A DNA stretch of 64,000 bases, from contig OX411544.1 in NCBI GenBank assembly GCA_948146395.1, forward strand, positions 94,103,232 through 94,167,231. Direction: 5' to 3'. Position 1 is the first letter of the stretch; every line of letters begins with the position of its first letter. This document shows, in pieces, positions 48,567 to 61,386 of the stretch. The notes below the pieces were generated by a model. It did no database searches, had not been told where the DNA came from, and worked only from the letters and a program-made list of their open reading frames with translations. Position numbers and translations under genes: made by a program. The stretch comes from Fragum whitleyi (taxonomy: Eukaryota; Mollusca; Bivalvia; Cardiida; Cardiidae).

Positions 48567-49379
48567 GAATAGCAAATCTTGAATATATTCAAGTACTAAA
48601 AAGGGTATGTGATACAGTAATCAGTCATTGTGATGCCCTTTGAGTGTATATTTGCAAAGAGACAGTTTATTATGCAAATGAAATATTCCAAGGACAAGAT
48701 GTATGCCAGTTCATCAAAATAGGGTGCCTTTGATATTCTTTCTGACAGACTTGTCAGTTTTGCTTGTTTATCTGTTATTGCCTCCCTGTGGCGTGGCTTT
48801 GTCGAACTGACCATGAAAGGTAGAATTACACGGCCTAAACCTACAAGCCTTGTAGTTCCCGTTTTTGTTTTTGAAAGGCGAAACGAATAGATATAGGCCA
48901 ATTGTTTTTTCACATGTAAAGCCTTGTTTACATCTGCCACGGAAGCCGCCCGAAGTCGCAGCCTGCAATTTTTCTATGACAATTTTTAGGCCGTGAGATT
49001 TTTTTCTACGGCTCATGCGTTCATTTTGCTTTGTTTTTCAATCTGTCATAAGAATTCTTGAGGTGCCCGTGTTAGAACCGCGCGAAAATCTTGTGATGTT
49101 TAGCATATTTTATCAATTCAACGCCTCTGTAAGGTTTTCAACAGTTCCACTTGAACTTTTTTATTGCTCGGTTGTCTACATTTTTACAGCCATATGGTCT
49201 TCGTACGGGCGACCAGTTCTACCGTACGTGGACCGTAGGATGATTCAGTAAAGATTTAGGAAAACATAGCACTGTGACCATGCGATACCTTTGAGCCGTA
49301 TTTACGGGCTGCGACCTCCGTGCTCACCTGAATTTAGTGGTCCAGCCGAATGCCCCGCTCTGCCACAATATTTGACGGA
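48567..49379. other. Mixed spacer with a CpG-containing patch
   Basis: A more GC-rich patch at 48770-49060 has overlapping minus-strand frames; the one starting at 49016 (MSRRKKSHGLKIVIEKLQAA) could be a first exon, with a weak donor-like GTAAAC near 48931. Without a partner exon or similarity this is not called as a gene. Confidence 0.3.
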
Positions 49380-49700
49380 CAATCCAAATTTCACAAACTT
49401 CAAACAATGCATTTTAAAGAGGCTCATTAAAGGAACATTTCTGCCAAGTTTTGTTAAATCTGCTCATTGGTTACCGAGGAAAGATTTTTATAAGATTTCA
49501 AGTTCAAAATAAGCCCTACCATGCTACATCCATATTTCGGTATCAATCAAATTTTACAAAAGATTTTGAAAAAGGGTCACAAAAGGAAAGTTTCAGTCAA
49601 GTTTTGTTGAAATCTGCCCATAAGTTACTCAGAAGTAGATGTAGATACTTCGCGAATTTATAAAGTGTGATTACGTTTTTAGTTTCATATCTCAATGAAA
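49380..49700 (+). repeat. Two degenerate ~151-bp tandem units
   Basis: AAAGGAACATTTCTGCCAAG near 49431 and AAAGGAAAGTTTCAGTCAAG near 49582 start matching stretches that continue GTTTTGTT(A/G)AAATCTGC. The end (GTGTGATTACGTTTTTAGTT, then TCATATCTCAAT) resembles 55655-55690. This is a fragment of a tandem-unit repeat of the HINE kind; ends are not preserved. Confidence 0.5.
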
Positions 49701-50574
49701 ACAAATACTCTCTTCATCACTTAATTGAATCGTCCGATTCAGCGATTAGTCGCAGGCTAGGCGTATAGTCGCCAACTTTAACACCCCAAAATTAGAGGCG
49801 TCGTCGGCTCATCGGAGCTTTAATGTGAAAGTCGCTTATAACATAAAACGTCAAATAGGCTGGAATGCAGCAAAGTAGATTTTGGTGAACGAATTTTTCG
49901 CTCACCAGTGTTACTACGTAAGGAACACCCTGCAGGATCTCAATAGCTTCGAAATAAAGTAGTGCCCATTTAGATTCAATTTAGTATGTCTTGAGACTTC
50001 TATCCGCAAAATCATTGTTTATTGTGGTAAAAGGCGTGATACTAAAATTCTTCATTAATTGAAGATAATGAAAACAAATCCCTTTTAAGATACAAAATGA
50101 AGTTGCAACGTTAATCGGGCATATGGATGATCCACATAAGCTTGTCGAGGGTTAGGGCAAAAACAATGTTTGTGCCCATACACCGTATAGACACATACTA
50201 TATTTTGATCTATGTCCTCGCTATTGCAACTTGTATTAATTTGCCGGAAATGTGTGTTTTTAGGTCGTAGCCTCCCGAACTTATTTTAACCGTACAAATC
50301 TATACACCTTGTAGCATTAGAAACGGTAACCAGTTTAGTGACATATGTGGTTTATGCAATCGAGTTTTCATCATAACTTTTCAACATGCGACAGTCAGTC
50401 TCGAGACTGGTTTCAAGACTTATTCGACAAGTGTTTTAAATGTACAAGCTTTATTGTGCCTTTTTTCGAATAGGGAAGATCGCAACTATTTACAATTTCT
50501 CTGTTAAATCGCTGTGGCTGGAGCACAGACGAGTTTTACATAATCTGCCAAATATGTTAATATATAAGGAATAA
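49701..50574. other. Spacer without recognised genes
   Basis: No exon, RNA gene or repeat unit was identified. Confidence 0.45.
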
Positions 50575-50720
50575 GACGAAAGTTGGAATATGAATCGATC
50601 GCCTGTGGACTGGAGCACCTAAACATGGATATCTGGTATTTCTCGCACCAGAACAATATTTAGCATACATCCCTACATAGCTGCCATCTTCTACCCTATT
50701 AGGTTTACAATTATCCGCGT
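50575..50720 (-). mobile_element. Degenerate SINE copy
   Basis: On the plus strand ACTGGAGCACCTAAACATGG and then CTGGTATTTCTCGCACCAGA parallel the inverted SINE at 37840-37890 (ATGGAGCACTTAACAATGAA, CTGGTATTTCTCTGACCAGT). The rest is worn. No tail is seen. Confidence 0.5.
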
Positions 50721-50934
50721 ATTGGTTGGAGCAAAAGAATTTAAACTACGACATGATTTGGACAATCCATTAGCTTCAATTCAAATCAATTCTTTAATGG
50801 TAACTGAATATAACATCACTGTCATCATACATTACAAAACATACACGACATATCATACCTTAAAACATTGTACAATAGACTAGAGATTATCTTTATTTCT
50901 TGTTTAATAAAACACTACAAACAGCAAAAAATAT

Positions 50935-51960
50935 ATTTAGAAACATCAAGAATCTCTAATTTCTAAAGCTTTTGAAAAATATTCATACAGAGATGTTGCT
51001 TGAGTTCTATTTTTCGGATTCAACAGTAATTTCAAAATATCTAATTATTTATTCTCAGAGATGTTAAGATCAACAATATTGAACCAAATAAATAGTTCTT
51101 GGGTTAAAGCACCATATTCATTACAAAACACGATAAAATGTGATTCATTTTCAATCATATTGCAAATTTACAGGTTCTGTTTTCTTGTGGAATATTTGGT
51201 TTTAAATACCCTCCCCTTTTATATTTAGATAATGTGCACCTAACAGGAACTGGGTTATTATAGGATTGCATTGCTTTTTGAGATTTCAATTTAGGTAGTT
51301 TGGAATATTACCATCTAAGTTTACAATAGTTGAAAAAAACTTCAATTCATTGTCATCTTTAGATTTTAATGTTTCTAACTGTGACTAGTTTGTCTCATGT
51401 AGAACTCAGTCAATTTTTCATCAATAGTTTTGAAGTCCGAGGATTTTAGATCCTTTACACCTACTGATCTTACAATTTTATCTAAACATGAGAGCCATAA
51501 TTTGTATCCATTCAGGTGAAGGTCTTGATCAACCTTAAAGGCCTTTGATAATAGCCTACAATTGGGTCAATTCTCTAAACGTTTATAGTATTTAATCATA
51601 AGTTTTGATATGAACAAAATAATAGGGGTATGTCCCATTTCTAATCGACTTGCAAAATTTGAACAGATTCGAAAGGTACACAGGACAGACTAACAAAACT
51701 TATGGTGAAATTTCTCTTGGGAGAGAAAATCCATGTTATTCAAATCTATTGTATAATCCATAATCCAATCTTCACTTGTATAAGTTACAATTGGCCTTAT
51801 TAGGGAGTCAAAAAGGTTTGAGCTAAGCTTTGTTGGAAACTGAGAAAAGTTTGAAAGTTTTCTTTATTTCTTTAAAGAAAAGTCCCTTATTGAATAAATC
51901 ATTGGCAGCATGTTTAAGATTACCATGTAAAACTATATCTCATATTTATGTCTTAAGGTA
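50935..51960 (-). pseudogene. Decayed LINE ORF2 C-terminal fragment
   Basis: Minus-strand translation with a few stops and shifts gives LINE-typical phrases in order: DIVLHGNLKHAANDLFNKGL, LFDSLIRPIVTYTSEDWIMD, RLEMGHTPIILFI, LMIKYYKRLE, LLSKAFKVDQDLHLNGYKLW, and later IENESHFIVFCNEYGALT, the usual tail of bivalve LINE ORF2 proteins. The upstream RT palm is missing here. It may belong with the RT piece at 53335-53760, separated by an insertion or deletion. Confidence 0.75.
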
Positions 51961-52236
51961 GTCTGACAGCATTATGCACTTGTTCCAATCTTTATCAAAT
52001 AAATATATTTCGAAGAGTGTACCTTTCCGATAATGTGACCAAAAAATCAGCATAGCAATACCATTTTTTCTTGCAGAATGCCAAGAAAAGGAAGATAAGA
52101 AGCTGAAATATACCCTTCAGTGAGTTGGTACACATGATTCATTGAATACAAGGAATTGCAAAATATTTGATAAGTAACACTTACAAGACGAAAATGCAGG
52201 GAAAAACGTTCTCGAAAAAGAACTCGTTTATTCACC

Positions 52237-52242
<6 letters not shown>

Positions 52243-52274
<32 letters not shown>

Positions 52275-53990
52275 AATCAACATAAAACATACTCATACAT
52301 TAAATATAGTTGAAATAATAAGATAGAAAATTAGTTTAACATAAGTAGAATTAGAAAAGGTAAGATAAAGTAGGTGTATCCAGGCATTTTTGGCCACTTT
52401 GCTTTCCTTTAAACAGCCAACCCTCCAAATTCAGGCACTTACCTATTTTCGTTGTGAATAAATATCATTAAGACAAGAGTTTAATATTATTTGCTGTAAT
52501 ACAAAACATGTACCTCATTGATAATACAGGCACGTATAAGCCATTTAAGGGGATGGGTTGGTTAGATGAAGACTTGTTCCTTTGGGGCTCTTCTTTCCTT
52601 ACAATACAAAATAAAATTTCGATTTCTACACGTGTAATGATTACTGAGAAGGAAGGATACTTCTACTTCTTCTTAAATTTTACAAAGAAAATTACATATG
52701 CAAGAATGAAATATTTATAATCAGACCAATCATAATGTATACCAGTCATAATGTGATGCATTTCAGGCAACAAATTTTAAGCGTCCATAACATACTAAAT
52801 ATCTAAGGCCCATTTTTTAAATCTTTCAGAAAAAAATGAATCAAATGACAAAAAAGCAGTTGACAGAAATTGCAATGGCAGAGAAAAGTCTTGTTCTAAC
52901 ATTAAAAGAAAATGACACATTGCTTGCAACAACAGTTTTCTCACTTTCCAACAAAATATTCAAATTTTCTAAACGTTGGCCATGAAAAAATAAACATTCG
53001 CCATTTAAGCTTCTGTAACATTGTTATTAACCAAATGTAATTCCAATGTCCCAGTCGGAAAAAGAACTTGCAAAATTGAAAAGGAAAAATCTCCCTCCCC
53101 AATCTATATTACACAATCTATAAAAGGGTTTACAATTTTATAAAACCGAATAATTTCAACCCCAGCAGAAAAAAATCATTCCATTACAATAAAATTTCAA
53201 AACAACATAACAATAAACTACCAAAATGCTCAAATCTTTGATACAAAAGATAACGATAGGGATAATATTTTATTAAAGAGAGGTAATATTTTTGCTAAAT
53301 CGAGTTACGGTTTCTAATTGCGTCTGATAATCTTAATTTGTTTAAGATCATAATCTGAAATTTGTTTAAATTGACATTTAATTTCCAGTCGTCGCAGAAT
53401 CTTCCAATAATTTCAAGAGTTCATTTCTGATCAAATCAATACCTGCTGCTTTCGAGTTGCTTGGAGATTTCGATGCAAGTTTCATCTCTTTGCAGGAGAA
53501 AGGCTTATTCAGATCCAAATCACTATAATACATTTGCCCCATAGGTTAGTCTGGTTGAAGATTTGAAGTACTTTTATCATCATTTACCTTTGAGTTCAGT
53601 AAATATTGGAAGTGTGATTGCAAATCGGATTATTCTCTTTAGTATCTTAATTTTTAACTTTATCAAGGGTTTTCAAAAAAAAAAAGTTGAATCCTTTTCG
53701 CTCATATCAGATCAATTATGAGTTAACTCTCTTTTCTTATCTTTGATAAATTTCAGGTATCTCTTTCTTAATCTGAAAAAAAACTTGCTTTATGTTGAAA
53801 ATGCCTGGGTTACTTTGTTTTCTTTTTCTAATGATCTGTACAAGATACCTACATACATAGATCGTGTTGTTTTTCTTTTATTCTTTTCTACGCAATGTCA
53901 TAAGATAATCATTCTTTCACAAAACTCTGCAAATTACCGAAAGAGACCGAAACCCTGTACTAACAGCGTTTTTTGGTGAGTATAAATAGG
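52243..53990 (-). pseudogene. LINE remnant: RT N-terminal region and poly-A 3' end, internally deleted
   Basis: At 53640-53390, minus strand, DLQSHFQYLLNSK, YYSDLDLNKPFSCKEMKLAS and KAAGIDLIRNELLKLLED match the start of a LINE RT domain. Upstream (53770-53640) LRKRYLKFIKDKKRELTHN resembles the endonuclease-RT linker. A 24-base poly-T on the plus strand at 52243-52266 is the poly-A tail position expected for a minus-strand retroelement. The palm and C terminus are not found in 52267-53330, so the interior is deleted or replaced. Confidence 0.6.
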
Positions 53991-54009
53991 AACATTCAAT
54001 TTTTCAATA

Positions 54010-54154
54010 TCTCCATCTCTGCCTGTCTGTTTGTCTCTGACTCTCTCTTTCTTTTTTCTCTCTCATTCCCTCTCTCTCTCTCTGTCTCTCTCTGTCTCTC
54101 TCTCTCTCTCTAAGTCTCTCTCTGTGTGTGCCTCTCTCTGTCTCTCTGTGTGTG

Positions 54155-54189
<35 letters not shown>

Positions 54190-54255
54190 CTCTCTCAATC
54201 TCTCTCCATCTCTGCCTGTCTGTTTGTCTCTGACTCTCTCTTTCCATTTTTCTCT

Positions 54256-54328
<73 letters not shown>

Positions 54329-54360
54329 TCTCACTCTCTCTCTCTCTTCTTTCTCTCGCT
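54010..54360. repeat. (TC)n microsatellite with internal duplication
   Basis: About 350 bp of TC-rich repeats with interspersed TGTGTGTGCC blocks. The phrase ATCTCTGCCTGTCTGTTTGTC occurs near 54015 and again near 54210, about 195 bp apart, showing larger-scale duplication. Ser-Leu and Arg-Glu frames over it are artefacts. Confidence 0.95.
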
Positions 54361-54965
54361 CCATCGGAGCATGTAGTAACTAAAAACACAACCATCAAAT
54401 ATTCAGCAATTAATATCAAATTCCGTATGAATTATCAATAGAACTGTAGATTAAATCAACAACAGCGGAACCCAGCTAAAACCAAACTATGTTTCCTGTT
54501 AAGTTGTCTGCGTTAGTTTGTTTTTTTTTTTTTTTTTTTTCTCTCATTTCAATACTTGAGATCAAATTCGACATGCAAAACAAAATTGAAGTTACAGTGA
54601 GAATTGCCGAAATTTTATCGAGTCACTTTCCATTAAACTCCGTGAAAAGAAATCGCGAATAAGTGATTTGTTCCAGTAGAGATCAACCGGTGGTCGCATA
54701 TCGAAAATTCTTGTACGGGAATGAAGACTGATAGTTCTAGAATAGAACTTTTTTCCGACAAATTTGACGTTACATTTTAGTGCCGCATTACCGTGCGCGT
54801 GGTATTTTACAGGTGAGACAAATTGATAGAAATAATTCAAGAACAGGCCCTGGGATTTATATACGAAGCTTATCACAGCAACTATGAATTACTTTCTTTA
54901 AGGACATTACCTTAGACGATTAAGATTAATTCTTGAAACCTTTAAAATTCTAAAGAAACATAACC

Positions 54966-55408
54966 CATTCGGAACATCACTCGGTCGTAAACTGCAACAG
55001 TCCTCGGATGTATATAAAGCGGATGAGTATGTTTTGTTAGGCGGAAACAGTGTAAGAAAAACTAGCACAGAAACGACCGGCGCTATCTTTAGATTTATAT
55101 CTTTACAATAAATAACGGCTGAAAAAATCTAATTTTTTGAGAATGATATGTCATTCTCAAAAATTAAGTTTTTTCAGGCCTTATTTGAGAATCCAAAGAT
55201 ATTTATATAAGGATACGATGGTTTCACGACAGTGACATAAACAAGTAGCGTTGGCGACGTCGAATGTTTTCACCCAAAGTTTCGAGGGCTAACGCCATTT
55301 TAACTGACGTCATCGAGTTTTTCCAAGGTTTTCCCGTAAATTGTAAAAATAGTCCGTCTATGTACATCCGAAATTGATCGTGAGATTGGCCGAGTGGTGT
55401 TCCGAATG
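54966..55408. mobile_element. Mutator-like MITE, copy 2, with 10-bp target duplication
   Basis: CATTCGGAACATCACTCGG at the left is inverted as CCGAGTGGTGTTCCGAATG at the right, followed inwards by TCCTCGGATGTA against TACATCCGA. The direct repeat AAACATAACC flanks it (54956-54965, 55409-55418). The centre holds a 60-bp hairpin (TTTTTTGAGAATGA/TCATTCTCAAAAA) that is shorter in copy 1. Copy 1 (7760-8152) aligns on both sides. Long TIRs and 9-10 bp duplications fit the Mutator superfamily. Confidence 0.9.
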
Positions 55409-55589
55409 AAACATAACCCTGGGTATTTACATGTCCTCATATGTCATTATTAGTTGTGTCCATCAAAATTTGTGGCTTGCAAGCTTCCACAAAAAGTAGT
55501 TCCATAAGAAATCTGACAAACGTTTTTTTTTTACATTTTTGCTTCACGATATAAAATTATAAGATATGAGAATAATTTTGTTGATTTCA

Positions 55590-55683
55590 TAGAGGTAAGA
55601 AACTAAAAACCTAGTCACACTTATGTATGAATCCGCTTCACATATTCATACAGTGTGATCAGGTTTTAAGTTTCATACCTCAA
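55590..55683. repeat. 94-bp foldback palindrome
   Basis: GAGGTAAGAAACTAAAAACC at the left is the approximate inverse of GGTTTTAAGTTTCATACCTC at the right, with inner arms AGTCACACTTATGTATGAAT and ATTCATACAGTGTGAT around CCGCTTCACAT. Likely a very small MITE. Confidence 0.8.
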
Positions 55684-57798
55684 TTAAATCAACAGATATT
55701 CCCGTCATCTCTTAAATGAAATACAAAAATGTGAAATATGATTTTATGTGCAAAAATACAATGAAGATCCTCAAACCAAGGACGGAAAGGGATGGTAAGA
55801 GATCTTTCAAATACACAGCGGTAGTAATATGTAACTCTTTCCCTGCACAATTAATTTCGCATACTGATCAATTCCTGGGATGGAGAAAAAGTGACACTGT
55901 CCAGCTTGTCATCTGTATACAAACTTCTCCCGCTAAAAACTGCTGCTGTGAACCTGAAAATATAACGGACCAGTTTTGGGGATTATGCTTTGTTTTGCTT
56001 TTTGGTTTTGCCTTTACCTGTTTTTAGCTACTCCTTTATTGCTCCACATCTGCTTTAAATTTTTGCTCAGTTATCTGCTCTATATAGCTCAAATTTTGAA
56101 TATGCGTGTCTGCTTGTAAAACCTAATTTAACACTACCCCTTTATCTAATTCTTTGCTATGAAGAAGACAGAAGCTGCTGTACAGATCAATGCCCACTGT
56201 CTAGCAAAGATTGTACCCAGAGTACATGAGTGCAATAATTAAATTTGAGGTAAACACTGAGATATGGCCTGGCTCCCAGTCTGTCAGAAAGTGTTAAATA
56301 TGGTACACCACTCATGTTTTACTAATTCAAATTACCTCCCATATTCTCAAAACTGACACTGATCGGCCAGTCACACTAATTAAAGCTGATTAGAAATTAT
56401 ACTTTCTCTAGTTTAATTGCTCATTTCTCATTTAATTGCTCATTTCTCAAAACTTCAGATCAGTGGGACAAAACTTGTCTAACTGAGAAATGCAAACGCC
56501 GTGACTCTTAATTATTCAACCTATAATGTACTAAACTTACATGATGTTATTGGCTTGTTGGTTTTTCTTTTGCTTACCTATAAACTGTTCTCGGTTTTAT
56601 TATAAAATTTCAACTTTTAGTATAGGTAGATTTTGCGTGGTGAGCCGTGAAATATTATTTTAACGGTTAAATTCCCGCGCTATTCTTTCAAAATAGATAA
56701 AACGTGTTTAAACAATACCTTAAATTGATGCAAATTACATTTCAAATGAAACGTATTGCTTGTCTAAGATCGTAAGGTTTACTTGTTCGTGTGCTTTCGA
56801 AGTTGAAAAGGAGGTATCACGTTCAATTCCTATTATTTGCTTTTTTAAATTTACCCTATATAACTTTGGTAATGGACTCAACGCCTACTTAAGAGGTCAG
56901 TTTTTAAAATAGACCTAAAATTCAGGATTTTTTAAAACAAGGGAATTAATCATGTGTTGTTTACCGACATCATAAAGTAGGACTTCTTTCCCTTTAAAGT
57001 GCTAATTTTATTACACTATTCGTAAACTTATTTTGAGTATTCTAAGAAATCTCAAAAGATATGCATCCATTAAATGGACTTAATGGTATGCGGTTTTGCT
57101 TCCCTGTTTACTACTTTCAAAAATTTATTTTTCTGACCAAACAAACTTTTTAACCTCATTATCTGTATTATTTTTATGTTTCTTAACCTGATTTTTTAAA
57201 AAGAAGTTTGCCTCTAAGTCGATGTGAAAAGCTTTCCAGAGCTTGTGCTGTACTTGTTATAAGTCTCCGACTTTGAAAATAAGAACTTGACCTGGCGCCG
57301 CTTTTCACATAAGCGACAAAATTTGCAAACAGTTTATATCCTTATATCCTGAACGCAGGACTGGTAAGTTTTTTAGGGCAACATTGTAATATCGGTAAAC
57401 AAGAACCGAGAGATTCCTGAGCTGCTCGGAAGATTTGGGCAATCTTATGTTTGGAAATGAATCCTAATCAACATGAAAATCAAGTACAGTCTATGTTTAA
57501 TATGGTCAAATAATATTAATCCTATGATATCAAACTGGTTCGCATAATGAGTTCCCACCTTGGATCGCCATTCGAGTATGTTCGTCACTAGACTATAATT
57601 ACCGGTATTTTCCCTTTGTTCGTATAACAACCAGACTTATACTTGTGAAATGTAATCCTATACCATAGGGAGGAATTAATCTCATATATTCAAGGTATGG
57701 AATTTCTAAGACTTATCTATCATTTTTATAGTTGATTGTTTTAAATTTGAAATTGTTAGGCGAATTTCATTTTGGAGATGAAACTCAATAGTTTTCGT

Positions 57799-57832
<34 letters not shown>

Positions 57833-57984
57833 GGGGGGGGGGGGTATTTTCCTAGAGACATGAAACTGATCACCCTATGAAAATTCATGTATATAGTGAC
57901 AAGGCCTTAGTTTTAATGAAACTCGATTGGGCCCTTCTAATAATTTGATATGAAGTATACGGTAAAAAAACACCAGGAAATTTA
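55684..57984. other. Spacer with homopolymer, no gene recognised
   Basis: A TTTAATTGCTCATTTCTCA unit is duplicated near 56408-56450. A run of about 32 T followed by 13 G lies at 57800-57843. The 103-codon plus frame at 55716 has no supported features. Confidence 0.45.
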
Positions 57985-58395
57985 CACTCATTCCGGCCAA
58001 AATCATTCTAAATCATTCACTCAGCGTTCAATTTATTCACTCCAAACACTATCTCAAATAATACAAAAACGCTCAAAATGACTAAAATTGATCAAATGAA
58101 CAACAGCATTCAAAATGATTCCACGATTTCACTATCGTATTCGAATTTTTAAGCGTATGATGGGTTCGTGAAGGCATTACATAGACAGCTATTCATAGAA
58201 CCTGTATGTATATTTTATTAAAGGGAGGTAATTAATATCGATAATTTTGTTCACGGTGAACAAAATTAGCTAGCGATATTGGATTACCTGCCTTTAATTT
58301 CACTCAAAACTCGCTCCACATACTCATTCAACTTCATTCCAAACTCATTCCGAATTCATTCATCTTGCCAATTTTCACGGTGTTATTAATTGTAC
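57985..58395. repeat. Dispersed ~400-bp repeat, copy 3
   Basis: Parallels 44135-44530 over its length (ATTCACTCCAAACACT, ACAAAAACGCTCAAAATGA, GGGAGGTAATTAAT, GCGATATTGGATTACC, TTTCACTCAAAACTCGCTCC, ATTAATTGTACAT). It additionally carries a short palindrome AATTTTGTTCACGGTGAACA at 58240-58259. Confidence 0.7.
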
Positions 58396-60278
58396 ATAAA
58401 GACTCAGATCAGCCTCTATTAAGTTGTCTGATTACAGTCTTCACTATTCACCCCATAAATGCCTCTGACTCACTGTGTCGGCTTACAATCGGACAAAATT
58501 TTAATGCTACGTGGGCCAGTCCAGACTGCTTGATACCTATGCATTACACTCACATGATTTTTTTAGAAATATCATGCACATATTCCAAGGAAATACAAAG
58601 ATTATCTCCGTTTCATTTTAATTAATACAGTAAACTATTAAAATTAATAATGCTTAATAAAGTTTTCTCTACTTTATTATATGTCCACCCAAACATTTTT
58701 CACCAGTGATCAGAATATACCGAAATAAAGATTAATTCCTGCTTCTATTGGCTATATTAGTCATGTAGGATCCACCATAATTATCAATGTCCATCGTCCC
58801 ACCGTCTGTCCGTCTTTTTGTCAATCTTTCCGTCCATTAACAATAAAAAAAGATCCTTACATTCAAATCTAACAAACAAAACTCACAGATATGCACTGTT
58901 CGCCTAGCATTTATATTTCACAAAATTGCAATTCATGCGGAAATGTTTTTGAAATGATAATCTAAAATAAAAAAAAAACTTTTTATGATATTCTCCTCTC
59001 AGGCGTAAGGTTTGGACTAAGAGTCTTAAGGTGGCAATTAACAGCGGCCTCCCGACTCTATAAACAGGAAGCGCATATTCGATATTTTACAGTGTTTTGT
59101 ACATCGTTTTAAACAGGAAATACCGTATAATAATGATGGTAAAAATTCACAAGTTAGCTTCTATACATCATTTGACATCAATTAAATGACAGGGTAATTG
59201 AACAATAAAACTACATATAAAATACCTTTCAAGTAGGAAGGATGACTATAAAATAACGAATTTTTTTTTTTGCAAGGAAGGTACGTTGAATTTTCACCAA
59301 ATAAAAGAAAAAAATGTGATGTTCAGACATATCGCAAAATTGAAATAATCCACTGTATAATTTTCTTTAAAAAGATAGTTTTTTAGACATGTTACCCCTT
59401 AAAAATTACTAAAATTAGTGAATCTTTAATTTTTGAAAGCACATTTTACAAATTTTAAATGATATATTGATCAAAGGGAAATTTCCTCGTCAACAGTCAT
59501 TGTGTATATATTATTATGCACAAGGTCTATAATTAACATATTCGTGTTTGATGGCTATCAGCTAGCAATGAGCTTATACAATACCTAAACCGGATATAAA
59601 CGTTTTACTGAAAAATGTCCAGAATCACCAAAGGTCGAATAACCCTAGCATGAAAACGAGCATTGAATGAAAACTTCAAATTTTCATATAACTACTATAC
59701 AATGTTAACCTACAACATATGTGAACAAGAAAAAAAATGGGCGGGAAAAAATGACGCCACGTATCGATTGCTACCTTAATATATGGTTTGTGACGTTGGG
59801 TCTGCCATTTTTATCTGACAAAATAAATCTTTGGCTTTAAAACCAGCACTGATAATTAAAGAAATAAATTTTAAGAAAATCGTTTTCCTCCTTACTATAA
59901 TTATAATACCAGTGCTTATGAAAATTAGCATGTTATATTTTCTACACGGCTACCACAAAAATTCAAATTATCTCCCAAGCTTGATGTGAAGCAAAACCCT
60001 TTTATACACATATATAAAAAAATGAAATACAATAAATACTCTCTGTATAAACAGCAAGGACTACAGCTTTCAAATCTTACTAAATGGAGTTGCTTTATCC
60101 CCACACAAAAACAACATCTTATTTACTTCGAATAAAGGGTCTGATATTGTGGAGACTTCCCATATTGTATTTAGATCACGAAGGAGACATTTTAATATTT
60201 TTACCTCATTCGGAATATAGCTCGAACTTTTCCCCAATCTTGAAATAACCTAGGACCTTAGAGTAGTCATTTTGTGTT

Positions 60279-60310
<32 letters not shown>

Positions 60311-60419
60311 GCAATTCTGCTTCTGGTGGTACCTCAGTCAATACGCTTGTAGAAAAAACGAATTTCTTTAATGATTTCCGATCGTCTATGTAGATCTTTT
60401 TTGTATATAATAATTTGAT
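58396..60419. other. AT-rich spacer without recognised genes
   Basis: Holds a fragment with CGTCCCACCGTCTGTCCGTC near 58796, similar to the head region of tandem-unit repeats, and a poly-T run at about 60277-60309. Nothing coding is supported. Confidence 0.45.
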
Positions 60420-60433
60420 ATCAAAACACAGTA

Positions 60434-60631
60434 TTTGTCTTTCACCAATGGGTCGATGATCGTAGACCTATGTAAGATAGCAGCTGGAGGCTAGGAAAGA
60501 ATGTGATGGTTGAACTGGTGAGAGAAATACCAGGAATCCATTGTTAGATGTTCCAGCCGCCGCGATATAACTGAAATAATGTTGAAAGCGGCGTTAAACT
60601 CCATTCAATTAATCAATCAATCTATCAATCA
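60434..60631 (+). mobile_element. SINE, 5'-truncated, with perfect 14-bp target duplication
   Basis: ATCAAAACACAGTA occurs at 60420-60433 and again at 60632-60645, directly bordering the insert. The body (CACCAATGGGTCGATGATCG, GAGAAATACCAGGAATCCAT, GTTGAAAGCGGCGTTAAACT) matches the SINE at 6984, beginning after the tRNA-like head, and ends in an (AATC)n-like tail. Variable-length duplication and 5' truncation are the signs of LINE-driven target-primed insertion. Confidence 0.92.
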
Positions 60632-60645
60632 ATCAAAACACAGTA

Positions 60646-61386
60646 ATCTACCGTTTTGTCAATATATTATGAAATGAAAAGTTTTTATATTTCCTTTATT
60701 TTTTTCTACTCAAAAGACATGTTGGTGTTTTTGGCGTCATGTAAAGCCAAAAGCGAAACGACACGCTTTTATGGTTGTACCCTCTTTATTCCCGAGCTAT
60801 ATATTAGAATCGCCGAGGGTTCCCGAAAACTGTTTTAGATACTAAATTTTATTCGTTACCTGCATTACGTCGTCATTTTGGCAGAAAAGAAATATTGTTA
60901 TTTGCTCTAAACACTAGCACTAGTGTTATCACATGCGTGTGATATATATAAAACAGAAGCACCGCCTATGGGTTCAACGCGGTCAGACCCCACCCGATTT
61001 TTTGCCTTCTTTCTTCTACATGTATATAAAATTACTCAACTTTCAAGTTTTACATCGCATTCCACAACAGACTGCTTATATATTACGTCATAAGCACTTC
61101 ATCCATAGTTATTGTTCTATCTTTTGAGACTAAAATATAACTGGGTAAATCAGGTTCTAGTTTTGGGCTAGAGTAAAGGCGCCGTTTTTTCCCACCTATG
61201 AAGAGGACAGTTAGTTCGGGAACGCCCCCGTGACTTATCAGTCCTACCGGAAAGGAAATCGTGCACAAAAAAGATCGAACCAGGCATCGTATTAAAAAAT
61301 AGATGCAAAACTAGCAAAAAATCAAATAAATATACAAGTGGATCACTGTTCTCCATTCAAAATGCCATTTTCAAGCCACACTATTT
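60646..61386. other. Spacer without recognised genes
   Basis: Short open frames only; a slightly GC-richer patch at 61160-61270 has no supported exon. Confidence 0.4.

Noticed and set aside
48596..49016. Overlapping minus-strand frames of 114 and 82 codons
   Set aside because: Only a weak donor-like site and no partner exon; kept as a note in the spacer entry rather than called a gene.
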